Source: Xenorhabdus szentirmaii DSM 16338 | Lineage (GTDB): Bacteria > Pseudomonadota > Gammaproteobacteria > Enterobacterales > Enterobacteriaceae | DNA: 64,000 bases | Direction of reading: 5' to 3' | Assembly (NCBI RefSeq): GCF_002632585.1 | Contig: NZ_NIBV01000002.1 | Span: 252,919 to 316,918, forward strand | Shown: positions 62,010 through 64,000 of the stretch, piece after piece | Layout of the letters: each line of letters starts with the position of its first letter | How positions within the stretch are numbered: the first letter of the stretch is position 1 | Program-made: the position numbers and the translations under genes | The notes under the pieces: generated by a model | What the model saw: the letters and a program-made list of their open reading frames with translations, nothing else | Databases searched by the model: none | Told to the model about the DNA's origin: nothing

Positions 62010-62897
62010 TTAATCCAAAGCTTTATCGTTTGGTGACTTAAATAATGCTCTCATCTCATCTGACATGCCGAAGTTCAGGTTCAGATTTTTGGGAGGAATG
62101 GGTTCTTTGAACCAGCGATCAAACATTTTTTCTGCTTCGCCAGAGGTTTGTACTTTCACAATGACATCATCCATCAACTTCTTGAATTGAGGATCATTCT
62201 TGCGCAGCATACAACCATATGCTTCTTCGGATTGTGCTTTGCCAACAATGATCCACTGATCCGGTTTTTTCGCTTTTGCACGTTCACCCGCAAGTAATGC
62301 ATCATCCATCATAAATGCGACTGCACGACCTGATTCCAATGTACGGAATGAATCACCGTGGTCTTTTGCACTGATGATGCGCATTTTCATTTTTTGCTCA
62401 TCATTGAGTTTATTCAGCAGAATTTCAGATGTCGTACCGGAGGTTACAACGACATTTTTCCCGGCCAAGTCGCCAAATCCTTTGATACCTGAATCTTTAT
62501 TTGTCAGGAGGCGAGTACCAACGGAGAAAATTGTGTTGGAGAATGCCGCTTGTTTTTGTCGCTCAAGGTTGTTGGTGGTAGAACCACATTCAAAGTCAAA
62601 TGTCCCGTTTTGCAACAGAGGAATACGGTTCTGAGAGGTAATCGGCACCAGTTTGATCTGTAAGTTAGGTATATCCAGTTTTTTCTTCACGGCATCAACA
62701 ATGAGGTTGGAGTAATCCTGGGAATAGCCAACGACATTTTGCTGATTATCGTAGTAAGAAAAAGGAACAGAAGACTCTCTGTGACCGATAGAGATAACAC
62801 CATTCTCTTTGATTTTTTTAAGTGTTCCGGTTAATTCTTCCGCGTGAACAACTCCTGTTGCGCTCAGTAACGCGACGGTTAACACCAACTTACGCAT
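62010..62897 (-). CDS. gltI: Periplasmic glutamate/aspartate-binding protein
   Basis: Solute-binding protein that delivers glutamate and aspartate to GltJKL. The signal peptide MRKLVLTVALLSATGVVHA is cut before EELTGTL. The fold shows ISIGHRESSVPFSYYD, TSQNRIPLLQNGTFDFECGSTTN (in part) and FMMDDALLAGE. The ATG at 62897 has AAAGGAG 6 bases upstream, giving 295 residues; TTG 62903 is rejected. Confidence 0.95.
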   Translation of the reverse strand: MRKLVLTVALLSATGVVHAEELTGTLKKIKENGVISIGHRESSVPFSYYDNQQNVVGYSQDYSNLIVDAVKKKLDIPNLQIKLVPITSQNRIPLLQNGTFDFECGSTTNNLERQKQAAFSNTIFSVGTRLLTNKDSGIKGFGDLAGKNVVVTSGTTSEILLNKLNDEQKMKMRIISAKDHGDSFRTLESGRAVAFMMDDALLAGERAKAKKPDQWIIVGKAQSEEAYGCMLRKNDPQFKKLMDDVIVKVQTSGEAEKMFDRWFKEPIPPKNLNLNFGMSDEMRALFKSPNDKALD

Positions 62898-63363
62898 ATA
62901 CAACTCCTTTATTTGATTATTTTTTTACGAAATAGGGTTTTGTTGCAGATAACTACGTTGATGAAGAAAATTGTTTATCGAAACGATTTCCTGAATCATT
63001 TTGTTTATACAATGTGAAAAAGTAATTCATTATGTTGCTTTTTTGAAACCATAATGTTTCCGTTTCGCGACATACTTCGCACTATAAATAAACAATTGCA
63101 CTTAAACATGATGAAAGTGAATAATATTGAATGTCGTTCACATTTTGAACTATTTGGATTAATATATTTTATCTTTGTCAATAAAAAGACTATTTCTCTT
63201 TATTTTTTTAATGACTGGTTTTATTGATTGGATAGTTGATTTTTTCTACTGAAATTGTCTAGGAAGAGTATTTTGTTAATTAATTGTGAAATCAGGGTAT
63301 TTTATTTATACCCTGATTTCATTTAATGACTATGCAGGTAATGACAATGCTGAAAATAGGAAA
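62898..63363. other. gltI-lnt spacer, with a strong palindrome
   Basis: No gene is seen in about 460 AT-rich bases, which must hold the gltI promoter. A perfect 12-base-pair palindrome AAATCAGGGTAT/ATACCCTGATTT (63289-63319, loop TTTATTT) lies 45 bases after the lnt stop and may end lnt transcription, although its T run is weak. Confidence 0.75.
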
Positions 63364-64000
63364 TTAAACTTTCCTAAAGTTACGCAAAAAGGCAAAAATG
63401 AGAAACAATACTGTGGCTCCCCATACTGGCCAGTCACCAAACCGAAAATAAGGTGTTATTCCTGTAGCTGGTGTGACATTGGCATTCAATACCTGCCGTG
63501 TAAATTGCGGGATTTCTGCCTGAACAGAACCATCTGGCCGGACGACGGCGGTGATACCGTTATTCGTGCCTCTTAGTAAGGGGCGACCCAGTTCAAGGGC
63601 ACGCATTCTGGCCATCTGGAAATGTTGCCATGGGCCGATAGAGCGCCCAAACCAGGCATCATTCGACACGGTCAGCAGAAATTCTGTATCGGGTTTAAAA
63701 TTATCCCGGACTTGTTTACCCAAAATAATCTCGTAGCAGATAGCAGCAGTAATATTATGCCCTGCCACAGAGAGCTGCGGTTGGATGTAGTCACCACGGC
63801 TGAATGATGACATTGGCAAATTGAACAAGGGAGCCAATGGGCGCAATATCGATTCCAGAGGCACAAATTCACCAAACGGTACGAGATGATGTTTGTCGTA
63901 GCGAATAGGGGCAGGGTATTGATAAGGCGTTTTGTCACCCAAAACGATCACGCTGTTATAGAATTTGTGACCATTTGATGCCGGTCTGACATCAACAATG
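63364..64000 (-). CDS. lnt: Apolipoprotein N-acyltransferase, C-terminal part (cut by window edge)
   Basis: Inner-membrane enzyme that adds the third acyl chain to lipoproteins such as BamD, LptE and RlpA, all encoded in this window. The nitrilase-type domain is present with [14 protein letters not shown] (catalytic Lys) and [12 protein letters not shown] (catalytic Cys), then [25 protein letters not shown] (in outline) and a last membrane helix. The frame continues past base 64000 without a start, so the membrane N-terminal half and catalytic Glu are outside. Confidence 0.96.
   Translation of the reverse strand, partial: IVDVRPASNGHKFYNSVIVLGDKTPYQYPAPIRYDKHHLVPFGEFVPLESILRPLAPLFNLPMSSFSRGDYIQPQLSVAGHNITAAICYEIILGKQVRDNFKPDTEFLLTVSNDAWFGRSIGPWQHFQMARMRALELGRPLLRGTNNGITAVVRPDGSVQAEIPQFTRQVLNANVTPATGITPYFRFGDWPVWGATVLFLIFAFLRNFRKV

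Overview
The window is chromosomal DNA from an enterobacterium of the Morganellaceae, most probably Xenorhabdus or a close relative such as Photorhabdus. This rests on gene order and protein sequences that are close to but clearly diverged from Escherichia coli, moderately AT-rich spacers, and short palindromes with a core that I associate from memory with Xenorhabdus/Photorhabdus repeats. The species cannot be fixed without a 16S search.

Left part (1-22050) follows the E. coli pheA-yfiF order: pheA (cut by the window edge) with its pheL attenuator, then raiA, bamD, rluD, pgeF, clpB (with a sigma-32 type promoter), a complete rrn operon (P1, P2, boxA, 16S, tRNA-Glu, 23S, 5S, terminator), yfiM, pssA, patZ, tapT and yfiF. 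The pheL-raiA spacer has been filled by a 2.6 kb mosaic of insertion sequences: two inverted remnants of an IS481-type element flank an ISNCY/IS1202-type element. trxC, which E. coli has beside yfiF, is absent here.

Middle part (22050-28550) holds emrR-emrA-emrB (multidrug efflux and its MarR-type repressor), two overlapping genes for small membrane proteins of unknown function, about 1.5 kb of AT-rich DNA without a convincing intact gene, and an ogt-type DNA repair methyltransferase. This is the most accessory-looking stretch apart from the siderophore island.

Right part (28729-64000) follows the E. coli cspE-lnt order: cspE, crcB, lipA, lipB, then ybeD, dacA, rlpA, rodA, mrdA, rlmH, rsfS, nadD, holA, lptE, leuS, gltLKJI and lnt (cut by the window edge). 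Between lipB and ybeD, neighbours in E. coli, sits about 16.6 kb containing a TrkH-family potassium transporter, a complete aerobactin system and a TetR-family regulator. The aerobactin genes are unusually self-contained: iucABCD make the siderophore, a ShiF-like transporter may export it, IutA takes the ferric form across the outer membrane, FhuD-FhuB-FhuC carry it across the inner membrane, and a ViuB-type reductase can release the iron. The biosynthesis-receptor operon and the export-uptake operon diverge from one control region that carries a Fur-box-like palindrome.

No CRISPR array, prophage, toxin cluster or secondary-metabolite megasynthase is visible. The points most worth a second look are the all-in-one aerobactin island, the paired small membrane genes beside the gene-poor stretch, the IS mosaic with repeated terminal motifs, and several short tandem repeats next to regulator or transport genes.
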